In this document: positions 1 to 5,873 of the stretch, piece by piece
Position numbering within the stretch: the first letter of the stretch is position 1
How the letters are laid out: every line of letters starts with the position of its first letter
Assembly (NCBI GenBank): GCA_947258835.1
Contig: CAMYJY010000131.1
Span: forward strand, 1-6,166
Direction of reading: 5' to 3'
Source: an uncultured Pirellulales bacterium
GTDB taxonomy: Bacteria; Planctomycetota; Planctomycetia; Pirellulales; Lacipirellulaceae
Length of the DNA: 6,166 nt
Notes under the pieces: generated by a model
The model's input: only the letters and a program-made list of their open reading frames with translations
Told to the model about the DNA's origin: nothing
Database searches by the model: none
Translations under genes and position numbers: made by a program

Positions 1-77
1 ATGCGGGAATGGCGCTGAAGAGCGGCGAGAATCCAGCGGAGAGTCTGGTGCAAACGTGCTCCTTTTCTGCTGGGATC

Positions 78-133
78 AAATCGTTACCAGCGTTGGGTGC
101 CACCCAGGAAATCGTTACCAGCGTGGGGTGCAC
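78..133. repeat. Two tandem copies of a 31-base intergenic repeat
   Basis: Two copies begin at 78 and 109, exactly 31 bases apart. Both start with AAATCGTTACCAGCGT. They then agree except for one substitution (T versus G) and one missing C, up to the AC at 103 and 133. Copy 1 runs into an imperfect inverted repeat, TGGGT-GCC-ACCCA (94-106). Because 31 is not a multiple of three, the array reads as different open peptides in successive frames (such as IVTSVGC, RYQRG, SLPALGATQE), which mimics coding sequence without being a gene. I loosely recall similar spurious peptides in planctomycete annotations; that is memory, not a search. The repeat lies just beyond the 3' end of the small minus-strand gene. 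Confidence 0.7.
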
Positions 134-145
134 AAGAGTGCACCC
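126..145 (-). terminator. Hairpin downstream of the small hypothetical gene, possible terminator
   Basis: GGGTGCAC (126-133) and GTGCACCC (138-145) form a perfect 8-bp stem around a 4-base loop (AAGA on the plus strand). The hairpin begins 21 bases past the stop codon of the small minus-strand gene that ends at 167, which is where a transcript-ending or stabilising structure would sit. No U-run follows on either strand, so it is not a classical intrinsic terminator. It overlaps the end of the second 31-base repeat copy and may instead be part of that repeat family. Confidence 0.4.
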
Positions 146-166
146 ATGAGGTGTTCCCCATGCCCT

Positions 167-481
167 TCAACACTCGTCGCTGACATCCCAGCGAGATTCC
201 GCGGGCCAATCCCAATCGGCAACGCTCGTGTTGGGCGTGGGGGGATCGAGCTCGGCTTGCAAGTTCCTGGCCCTCTCGGGGGCAGTGGAAACACGCAGTC
301 TCTCACTGCGTACCTCGTGCTGGAGCTTGGTGACCAGTTGGGCGATGTAAGGATCGGCCCAAGGGACCAAATCACTGGGGCGGGTGCTGAATCGGGAGGT
401 GTTGTGCATGCATGTCTTTTCGGTTACAGGCACGCGAACAACCGTACAAAAAACTTTTTTCGTGCGACGTGGAGCTACCAT
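167..481 (-). CDS. Small hypothetical protein with PWADPYI segment, 104 aa
   Basis: I do not recognise a function. The frame encodes 104 residues with three visible parts: a basic start (MVAPRRTKK), a middle section from about residue 35 with S-D-L-V-P-W-A-D-P-Y-I followed by a predicted helix (residues about 46-63, AQLVTKLQHEVRSERL), and an acidic, tryptophan-containing C-terminus (residues 85-104). There is no signal peptide or membrane segment. The middle section is the most protein-like part and resembles small planctomycete proteins from memory only. The ATG at 481 is chosen because GGGAAGGAA lies just upstream with 6 bases between AGGA and the ATG; the frame stays open to 667, but the upstream part reads as random sequence. 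A second start at Met25 (409) would give 80 residues. It stands alone, 442 bases beyond the protease gene. A false ORF remains possible. Confidence 0.5.
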   Translation of the reverse strand: MVAPRRTKKVFCTVVRVPVTEKTCMHNTSRFSTRPSDLVPWADPYIAQLVTKLQHEVRSERLRVSTAPERARNLQAELDPPTPNTSVADWDWPAESRWDVSDEC

Positions 482-486
482 TGGTG

Positions 487-495
487 TTCCTTCCC
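487..495 (-). promoter_or_regulatory. Ribosome binding site of the small hypothetical gene
   Basis: On the minus strand the sequence reads GGGAAGGAA followed by CACCA and the ATG at 481, so AGGA is 6 bases from the start. It is the only good Shine-Dalgarno match in front of a gene in this window, and it decides the 481 start over the longer open frame. Confidence 0.55.
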
Positions 496-500
496 ATAGG

Positions 501-517
501 TGGGCAAGATTTGCCCA
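501..517 (-). promoter_or_regulatory. Small hairpin just upstream of the ribosome binding site
   Basis: TGGGCAA (501-507) and TTGCCCA (511-517) pair perfectly around a 3-base loop. The hairpin ends five bases before the ribosome binding site of the small minus-strand gene. It could be a leader structure or a short operator-like dyad. No clear -10/-35 pair is visible around it; CACAAT near 517-522 on the minus strand is at best a weak -10 candidate. Confidence 0.3.
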
Positions 518-730
518 TTGTGCTGATTTGAACGAGAGAAAACGAAAAGAGGCGAAGTCGCAGGCCCCATCCAAACATCCCTGGGAACCGCTGCACCGTG
601 CCTGGCGTTGGTGGCTGACAATTCTGTTCTCAGCCACACGGCCGCGACAACCTGTCGGCTGCCGCACGCCAGTTATTGGTATTGCACTTCGCGTGCCAAA
701 TCCCTAAAGGGGCTGGAGGCATGTTGCAGT

Positions 731-758
731 CCTTGTTGCAAGTTGTTTTGCAGCAAGG
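731..758 (+). other. 11-bp stem-loop of unknown role
   Basis: CCTTGTTGCAA (731-741) pairs with TTGCAGCAAGG (748-758) around a 6-base loop, with one U-G wobble if transcribed on the plus strand; on the minus strand that pair is an A-C mismatch, so the structure is better in plus-strand RNA. It is followed by GTTTATT, a poor U-tract. No plus-strand gene precedes it, so a terminator role is not supported by context. Confidence 0.3.
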
Positions 759-892
759 GTTTATTGCGATGTGTAGGTTTCAGCAGGAAGGCGGTCCGAG
801 GCGGTCACCAAGGGGTAGGTTTTTCAAAGCGGTTGCAACGCGACGGAAGCTGTGCTGATTAAGCAGGTCTGGCTATCCGGTTGGGCAGCATG

Positions 893-925
893 AGCGTTTG
901 ATCAAGCGCAGCTTGATCAAACGCT
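893..925 (-). terminator. Perfect 15-bp hairpin at the end of the protease gene
   Basis: AGCGTTTGATCAAGC (893-907) and GCTTGATCAAACGCT (911-925) are exact reverse complements separated by only three bases (GCA). On the minus strand the stem starts at the second base of the TAG stop codon of the S41 protease (924-926), so the last two stop-codon bases are in the helix. Position and perfection suggest a transcript end or RNA-stabilising structure for the transporter-protease unit. There is no U-run after it, so it is not a textbook rho-independent terminator. Each arm carries a TGATCA palindrome, and the element could also be a dispersed REP-like repeat. Confidence 0.6.
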
Positions 926-2288
926 AGGGGGATGGCAGGTCTTGTTGCAGCTGTTCCACGGCACGATCCAGGGCACGATCCCGAAAGGCGTCGGGGAGTT
1001 GGCCGAACTCTGCATCCACTTGCGCTAGAATGGCGTCACTTTGCGGATGCCCCTGCAGGTCCCGTCGCAGGCGATATTGTCGCCACTGGCGTCGCTCTGG
1101 GGCATCGAGTTTGACCTCGCAGCCAGCAGTCGGCTGCACACCCCAGGCATCGGCCGCGGAGGCCCCTGCCATCCGATGGATATTTTGCCCGCTGGGACGC
1201 CAGTAGGTGGCGGACGTTAATTTGACGAGGCTCCGTCCCGATTCGATTTGCAGCACGCGCTGGACCGTGCCTTTGCCGAATGACCGTTCGCCTACGATCA
1301 CGGCCCGCCGATGGTCCTGCAGGCAGGCGGCCAAGATCTCGCTGGCGCTGGCCGATTCGCTGTTCAAGAGGAGCACCAACGGCAGCTTGGTGTACATGCC
1401 GCGGGCCGTGGCCACAAAACGATCGCGGATGACCTGATCCCGGCCGCGGGTGGTCAGAATCGGCAGTCCGGCCTGCAAAAACAAGTCGCTGATGGCGACC
1501 GCTGCATCCAAGGCACCCCCATTGTTGTCACGGACATCCAGGATTAAGCCAGCGATCGGGGGTGCCGTAGCGGGCGGGTCCGCCGTAGGGATGCTGCCCG
1601 TCAGGCGCGCCAAAACGTGCGTCAGCTCCGAGACGGTTTTGTCGCCAAATTTTTCGATGCGTACGTATCCGATCCGTGGATCTTGCACCAGGCGAAACTG
1701 CCAGGCCCCTTGCCGGTCCCGCCGCGCACCGGCAAGGGACGCCACCGAAATGACTTGCCGCTGGAGGGTCATCCGCAGCAATTCCGCCTGCTGCAAGCGC
1801 TGAATTGTGAGTGTGATCGGCGTGCCCACGGGCCCTCGGATGGCTGCCAGAATTTGCTCCATGGCCCGACCCACGGTCTGGAGGCCGTCGATGGCTTGGA
1901 TGCGATCGCCCATGCGGAGATTGTTTTCTGCCGCCGGCGTCCCCGGACGAGGCGGACTCACGATGGTGGGCAGCGGCGGAGTCCCCAGGGGACGGATGCG
2001 GACGCCGATACCACCAAATTCCTGTCGCCTGGCTTCCCGAAATTCCTGGCGATGTGTGGCGTCGACAAAAGTCGAATATTCATCTCCGTGTTCTTGCAGC
2101 GTGTGAACCATCCCCGTTACGGCGCCGGCAAACAACTCTTGGTCCGGTATCTCCAGCAGGGACCAGCGGTCAATGACCGAATAACCGGCGGCCACATAGC
2201 GGGCATACGGGTTTTGTTCGGCACGGAGGTAGCAGGCGTAGCAGAGGACGCCCGTGGCCAGCAGTAACAGCAGGTTGCGGTGCGACAT
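924..2288 (-). CDS. S41 family C-terminal processing peptidase (CtpA/Prc-like), membrane-anchored
   Basis: This is a serine protease of the tail-specific (C-terminal processing) family, acting on periplasmic or membrane proteins. An N-terminal hydrophobic stretch (residues 5-20) would act as signal anchor. A PDZ-type domain lies at about residues 88-178 (FGGIGVRI, then MGDRIQAIDG). The protease core follows, with LDVRDNNGG at 250-258 (usual form LDLRNNPGG) and the catalytic region at 309-343. Ser314 in SESASASEI and Lys339 in FGKG are 25 residues apart, the spacing of the Ser-Lys dyad in Prc and plant D1 protease; Gln343 follows. The length of 454 is normal. A short Pro/Ala-rich insert (about 229-246) precedes the core strand. 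The ATG at 2288 lies 35 bases after the transporter stop and has no clear Shine-Dalgarno site; it is preferred because it supplies the anchor. An operon with the transporter is likely; the substrate is unknown. Confidence 0.92.
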   Translation of the reverse strand: MSHRNLLLLLATGVLCYACYLRAEQNPYARYVAAGYSVIDRWSLLEIPDQELFAGAVTGMVHTLQEHGDEYSTFVDATHRQEFREARRQEFGGIGVRIRPLGTPPLPTIVSPPRPGTPAAENNLRMGDRIQAIDGLQTVGRAMEQILAAIRGPVGTPITLTIQRLQQAELLRMTLQRQVISVASLAGARRDRQGAWQFRLVQDPRIGYVRIEKFGDKTVSELTHVLARLTGSIPTADPPATAPPIAGLILDVRDNNGGALDAAVAISDLFLQAGLPILTTRGRDQVIRDRFVATARGMYTKLPLVLLLNSESASASEILAACLQDHRRAVIVGERSFGKGTVQRVLQIESGRSLVKLTSATYWRPSGQNIHRMAGASAADAWGVQPTAGCEVKLDAPERRQWRQYRLRRDLQGHPQSDAILAQVDAEFGQLPDAFRDRALDRAVEQLQQDLPSP

Positions 2289-2323
2289 GAGCAGAAGCTG
2301 TTGTTTCGAGCGGCTACCAGGAC

Positions 2324-5300
2324 TTAGGTCACCGAGTCTTGTGGGGATTCGTCGCGCCGGAGGTGGCGGAGTTTGGCGTGTAGGTCCGCATGCGGACCTG
2401 CAGGCGCCTGGCCTGGCAGGTGCTTGGCAGGGAGTGCATGGTTTTGCTCAGCAGCAATGGGATGCATGGCCTCTGTGGAGTCCGCGGTGGCTGGGGCATC
2501 CTCTGCTGGGTCAATCTCTCTGCAGGCGGCGAGTTCTGGTACGGAGTTGCTTGTTGGCACGGCAGTGGGACCTGCTAGGGTCGGCACCGGTTGCGCTGCT
2601 TGGTCTGAGGCCGGTAGGCTATCCGGTGCCCGCCCGCCAAAAAAATTCCCGAGAGGACCGGCCAAAATAGCGGGCAGTAAGAGGAGATCTCCAACCAGGG
2701 CCGCTCCCAGCATCGAGATCATCAAATAGCCAAATTGCTGGGTGGGGGTGAACGTACTAGTCGCAAACACGGCCAGGCCCAAACCGCCAATGAGGGTGGT
2801 TTGTGTCATGGCGGTGGCACAGCGGTTGTAGGCCAGATTGACAGCCTGGACGCGATCCATGCCTTGCTTCACACCACGACGGAACCACGTCAAAAAATGG
2901 ACCGTGTCGTCAACGGCCACACCCAGGGCCACACTGGCTGTCATCATGATGCCGATGTCGACGTTGATTCCCAGCCATCCTAGTCCGCCGAAAATAATCA
3001 CGATCGGAAACACATTGGGAATCATCGAAATGGCGCCGGCCAGTGGGCTGCGGAGCACAAACATCATCACCACCGAGATGAGCACGGTGGCCCAAATAAT
3101 ACTTTCCTTCAGGCTATACAGCAGTTCCCGTTGTGTCTTGTAGACCAGCGGAATCATTCCCGTGTACACGGCGCGGACGGGCCGTGGGGTAGACGTCTCG
3201 GCAAGGGGGATGGCGGCGGAGCTGGTGATTGCCGAGGTGTCGGAGACGTCAATCACCTGCAGTCCGCCACGGGCCAGCTGTTTGGCGGTGGGATCACTGC
3301 CGGCCGATACCAAAATCAAGGCGTCTTGTTCGGCCAGTGCGGCAATGGCACGATCCAGATAGGCCGTGTCTTCTTGGTGCGCGTCGAAGTTTGCCAAATT
3401 GTAGAAAGAGATGCCCTTGTTGTGACCACCTCCCCCGGGATTTTTGGACCGTACGCCACTGTGGAGGAGGAGGTCGCGGAGGCGGGCTTCTTGACTGGTG
3501 TTGGTGGGGGCCGGCTCGTCGCCGGTCGTGCGATACAAGATGCACAGTTGGGAGCCATCGAGTTGTTTGCCTGCTGCGTGGAGGGAGCTGACAATCTGAT
3601 CGCGCTGTTGGTACGTCATTAAAATGGGATCGACCGCGTTCCGCAATTCGTAGACGAATTGTCCATAGTCGACCCCTTGGCCATCTGCACCACCCGCCAG
3701 GGCCGCGACCCGCGCGCTCAGTCGCCACAGCTCCCGACCGGCAGGGGGCGGAGTTTCCCGGGTCGTGGGCGGTGCCCGTTCGACCTGCAAGTAGCCACTG
3801 CCCAGCAGTGCCTCCCGGCGTTCTTCTAGGCTTTTGTTTTTGGTGTAGTCCGCACTGCGATCAATGCCCTCGAAGCCGGAGTTGGTGGTCTCGGGGGTGT
3901 AGGTGGCCGCGGACATCACACGACTGACTTCGGGCATGTCGGCAAACCGCGCACCAATCTCGCGCACCATGGTGAGGCGTTCGAGCATGGTCATCCGGTA
4001 CTGGGACCCATCGGCCTCCGCATGCTCCTCGGCCGTGCGGCAGCGTTCCGAGGGCACGGTGATGACCACCTCCATGGGCACCAGGTTGCCCAGATTTTCT
4101 TCCAACCAGGCATAGTCGTGAATCAAGTCGGTGTCTTCGTCCAGCAATTTTAAGAGTTGTACCGAGGTGCCGATCTTGGTGAAGCCGACGCAAAATACTC
4201 CCATCACCACCAGCCACAGCACGAGGGCCGTGGCGTGGTGCTTGGTCACCAGGCCAAAGAGATTCCTGGCCCACTGCGGTAAATGCCCCGCATCATGTCC
4301 CCCCGACTGGCGGCGGAGGCTGGCGTCGGAGACCGGAAAGCGATGGAGAAAAATCGGCAGCACGGTAAACAAGATGCCCACGGTGCCCAGCACGGCGATC
4401 CCCGTGAAGAGGCCGAACTTTTTGATGGGCAGGATATCGCTCGTGTAGAGTGAGCCCAGGCCCACCGCCGTGGTGAAAGCAGCCAGGGTGCAGGGGCCCC
4501 AGCCCAGTTTGACGGCCGTTTCGGCGGCACCGGCGATGCCGCTTTCATGACGGGCGTCGCGGTAATAATTCACGATGTGAATTGAGCCCGACAGCCCCAA
4601 CACATACACGACCGCCGGCATCGACATCAGGATCGCATCCACCGTTCCCAACCGCGGGGAGGTCAGCGAGGTGAGCATGACTTCCAGAATGCCGAAGTAA
4701 AACACCAACGCCAGGCTCATGCCCGCGCTGAGCACTCCCACGGCAAACACGATGCTCGTCAGCTTGAAACTGCGAAAACACCAGTAGGAAAGGATCAGCC
4801 CCACGACCCCCGAGAGAAGGGCCAAACGTTTGAGCGTCCGCTCACCTTCCACATCGATGGTAATATTATCCACCGGCGGGCCACCCATGTGGATCGTAGC
4901 CGGGTCAATGCCACATTCGGTGGCCGCGATCTCCGAGATATGTTCGATCGCCTGACGCATGATTTTGTTGGTTTCGGTGGCTGCGTCATCGAGAAACACC
5001 ACCAAGCAGGTGGTGCGTGAATCGTTGCCCAGGGAGTTGCCCTCGGCGTCTCGTTGGACAGGCCCCACCAAGGCCCCTTCAATCCGTTTGACGGCGTCTG
5101 CGTAGTCCAGGCTCAGTGGGGACTCGGTCAGCTCCGCCAACACCTGCGGGCCCGTCAACACGTGCTTGTACCACTGGGCCCGCCGTCGGATTTCGGAATT
5201 CTTGTCGGCCCTGGCCAAGGCCCTGCGTTTGGGAACCAGGACGCGGGCCAAGTGATCCAGTTTTTCCCGGTTGCCGAGGGTGCAGCCATCCCAGCTCACC

Positions 5301-5521
5301 AGGGCAAACTGCTCGCCAAAAAAGTAGTCGCGGAACCACTGGAGGTCGATCGATTCGCTGTAGTTGGGCGGCAACCAATCTTCCGCCTTATTCGTATTGC
5401 TCTCCAGGGCCATCCGCACACCCCGGGGGATGAGCGCTGCCAGAAAGGCGAAGGCCAGGGCCAGCAGAAAATAATTGGGCTGCCCGAGGGTTTTCCGCGA
5501 GAGGAACGAATTTTGTGACAT
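2324..5521 (-). CDS. MMPL/RND superfamily transporter, two-domain permease, 1065 aa
   Basis: This is an inner-membrane permease of the RND superfamily (MMPL/SSD-like, predicted exporter type), probably moving lipids, hopanoids or other hydrophobic compounds; the substrate cannot be read from sequence. It shows the duplicated layout: TM1 (about 17-32), periplasmic loop 1 (34-230), TM2-6 (about 232-392), TM7 (430-448), a large loop 2 (450-805), and TM8-12 (806-955). The second half has the conserved GVAVDDTVHF at 867-876, with Asp871/Asp872 as likely proton-relay residues. At the matching place in the first half (VLGLSGSIHI, 307-316) these are Ser311 and Gly312. TM5-like segments of both halves share a T...G.G...S...P...FG pattern, supporting the duplication. 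A roughly 100-residue Pro/Ala-rich tail follows the last helix. The ATG at 5521 is favoured because an in-frame stop lies seven codons upstream; no Shine-Dalgarno site is seen. It leads the transporter-protease unit. Confidence 0.92.
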   Translation of the reverse strand: MSQNSFLSRKTLGQPNYFLLALAFAFLAALIPRGVRMALESNTNKAEDWLPPNYSESIDLQWFRDYFFGEQFALVSWDGCTLGNREKLDHLARVLVPKRRALARADKNSEIRRRAQWYKHVLTGPQVLAELTESPLSLDYADAVKRIEGALVGPVQRDAEGNSLGNDSRTTCLVVFLDDAATETNKIMRQAIEHISEIAATECGIDPATIHMGGPPVDNITIDVEGERTLKRLALLSGVVGLILSYWCFRSFKLTSIVFAVGVLSAGMSLALVFYFGILEVMLTSLTSPRLGTVDAILMSMPAVVYVLGLSGSIHIVNYYRDARHESGIAGAAETAVKLGWGPCTLAAFTTAVGLGSLYTSDILPIKKFGLFTGIAVLGTVGILFTVLPIFLHRFPVSDASLRRQSGGHDAGHLPQWARNLFGLVTKHHATALVLWLVVMGVFCVGFTKIGTSVQLLKLLDEDTDLIHDYAWLEENLGNLVPMEVVITVPSERCRTAEEHAEADGSQYRMTMLERLTMVREIGARFADMPEVSRVMSAATYTPETTNSGFEGIDRSADYTKNKSLEERREALLGSGYLQVERAPPTTRETPPPAGRELWRLSARVAALAGGADGQGVDYGQFVYELRNAVDPILMTYQQRDQIVSSLHAAGKQLDGSQLCILYRTTGDEPAPTNTSQEARLRDLLLHSGVRSKNPGGGGHNKGISFYNLANFDAHQEDTAYLDRAIAALAEQDALILVSAGSDPTAKQLARGGLQVIDVSDTSAITSSAAIPLAETSTPRPVRAVYTGMIPLVYKTQRELLYSLKESIIWATVLISVVMMFVLRSPLAGAISMIPNVFPIVIIFGGLGWLGINVDIGIMMTASVALGVAVDDTVHFLTWFRRGVKQGMDRVQAVNLAYNRCATAMTQTTLIGGLGLAVFATSTFTPTQQFGYLMISMLGAALVGDLLLLPAILAGPLGNFFGGRAPDSLPASDQAAQPVPTLAGPTAVPTSNSVPELAACREIDPAEDAPATADSTEAMHPIAAEQNHALPAKHLPGQAPAGPHADLHAKLRHLRRDESPQDSVT
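2382..2410. repeat. Clustered perfect palindromes inside the transporter tail
   Basis: AGGTCCGCATGCGGACCT (2382-2399) is a perfect 18-bp palindrome. It is followed after one base by a perfect 10-bp palindrome, CAGGCGCCTG (2401-2410), and an 8-bp palindrome, CCTGCAGG (2397-2404), bridges the two. All lie within the coding sequence for the low-complexity tail of the transporter (about residues 1037-1047), close to its stop codon. It could be a protein-binding site or RNA structure, or chance in GC-rich, weakly constrained coding DNA. Confidence 0.5.
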
Positions 5522-5873
5522 CGGCTTTGGGCTGCGTAGCTAAGAGGAAAAGTTAGCGGCTGGGTCGTCTTGGTTCCGCCTGCCAACCGGAGTTACCCAG
5601 GTTGTGGCAGTCGTGCTTGACACGGACGCTGTTTCTGCCTCGCTGCGGAGCCCTCCAGGGTTTACGGTCCGGAGAAAGTTCGCCTTCCCGAGGCCGGCGG
5701 GCCGCAAAGACAGCAATTCCACACCTTACCCAGGCTACCGAGGATCTGTGCTGAAGTCTACGTCGGTAAGGCTGAAATGGGCATTTTGACGAGGCTGGGG
5801 GAAAGATTGACCCGCGTAGATGCTAGCGTCGCCCCCAGTTGCCCCAGACTGCCTAGGCCGCAGAGGTGGGGCC
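5522..5873. other. Intergenic region upstream of the transporter, no gene seen
   Basis: The 352 bases between the beta-barrel stop and the transporter start must hold the transporter promoter if the two genes are not co-transcribed, but I see no convincing -35/-10 pair on the minus strand. A 60-codon minus-strand frame (5540-5722, GTG start) translates to a non-descript Ser/Thr/Arg-rich peptide and is not called. TTACCCAGG occurs twice (5593-5601 and 5726-5734). After the beta-barrel stop codon only a weak 5-bp dyad is visible (AGGCC 5855-5859, GGCCT 5870-5874), and the 8-bp palindrome GCCTAGGC lies at 5851-5858. Confidence 0.5.

Larger units (their letters stand above)
1..166. other. Left-edge non-coding stretch
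   Basis: This stretch holds the tandem repeat and hairpin listed separately, and I see no convincing gene in it. One weak possibility is a minus-strand gene starting at a TTG at 51-53, five bases after an AAAAGGAG sequence, and running off the left edge; its 17 visible codons begin with a mildly hydrophobic stretch. Seventeen codons and a rare start are too little to call a CDS. Confidence 0.4.
482..892. other. Intergenic region with several hairpins, no gene seen
   Basis: Open frames here are short and translate to low-quality, Cys/Arg/Ser-rich peptides, so I see no gene. Besides the leader hairpin at 501-517 it holds a dyad GTGGCTGA/TCAGCCAC (611-618 and 630-637, 11-base loop) and a stronger hairpin at 731-758. 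TTGCAG, TTGCAA and TTGCAG recur with exact 12-base spacing at 724, 736 and 748. No tRNA cloverleaf was recognised. The region could contain the promoter of the small gene or an unannotated RNA, but neither can be shown from the sequence alone. Confidence 0.45.

Noticed and set aside
3..53. Possible minus-strand gene with TTG start at 53 after an AAAAGGAG sequence
   Set aside because: Only 17 codons are visible before the window ends and the start is rare; there is not enough to call a gene.
78..133. CRISPR array
   Set aside because: Two directly abutting repeats with no spacers between them and no cas genes; this is a tandem repeat.
56..499. 147-codon plus-strand open frame at the left edge
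   Set aside because: Its start region is the 31-base repeat read in frame, and the rest is antisense to the more protein-like minus-strand gene at 167-481.
608..862. 84-codon plus-strand open frame in the gap
   Set aside because: The translation is Cys/Lys/Arg-rich without any plausible fold or ribosome binding site; the region is better described as non-coding with hairpins.
482..892. tRNA or other structured RNA gene
   Set aside because: No cloverleaf or T-loop consensus could be found, and the hairpins present are isolated.
1617..2267. 216-codon plus-strand open frame opposite the S41 protease
   Set aside because: It lies wholly antisense to a gene with a clear catalytic dyad and PDZ domain; its translation is Arg/Gly/His-rich with no recognisable domain, as expected of a shadow frame in GC-rich DNA.
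5054..5518. 154-codon plus-strand open frame opposite the transporter N-terminus
   Set aside because: It mirrors the codon structure of the transporter gene on the other strand and shows no domain or ribosome binding site.
5540..5722. 60-codon minus-strand frame just upstream of the transporter
   Set aside because: GTG start with a poorly spaced upstream purine stretch and a non-descript peptide; no support beyond being open.
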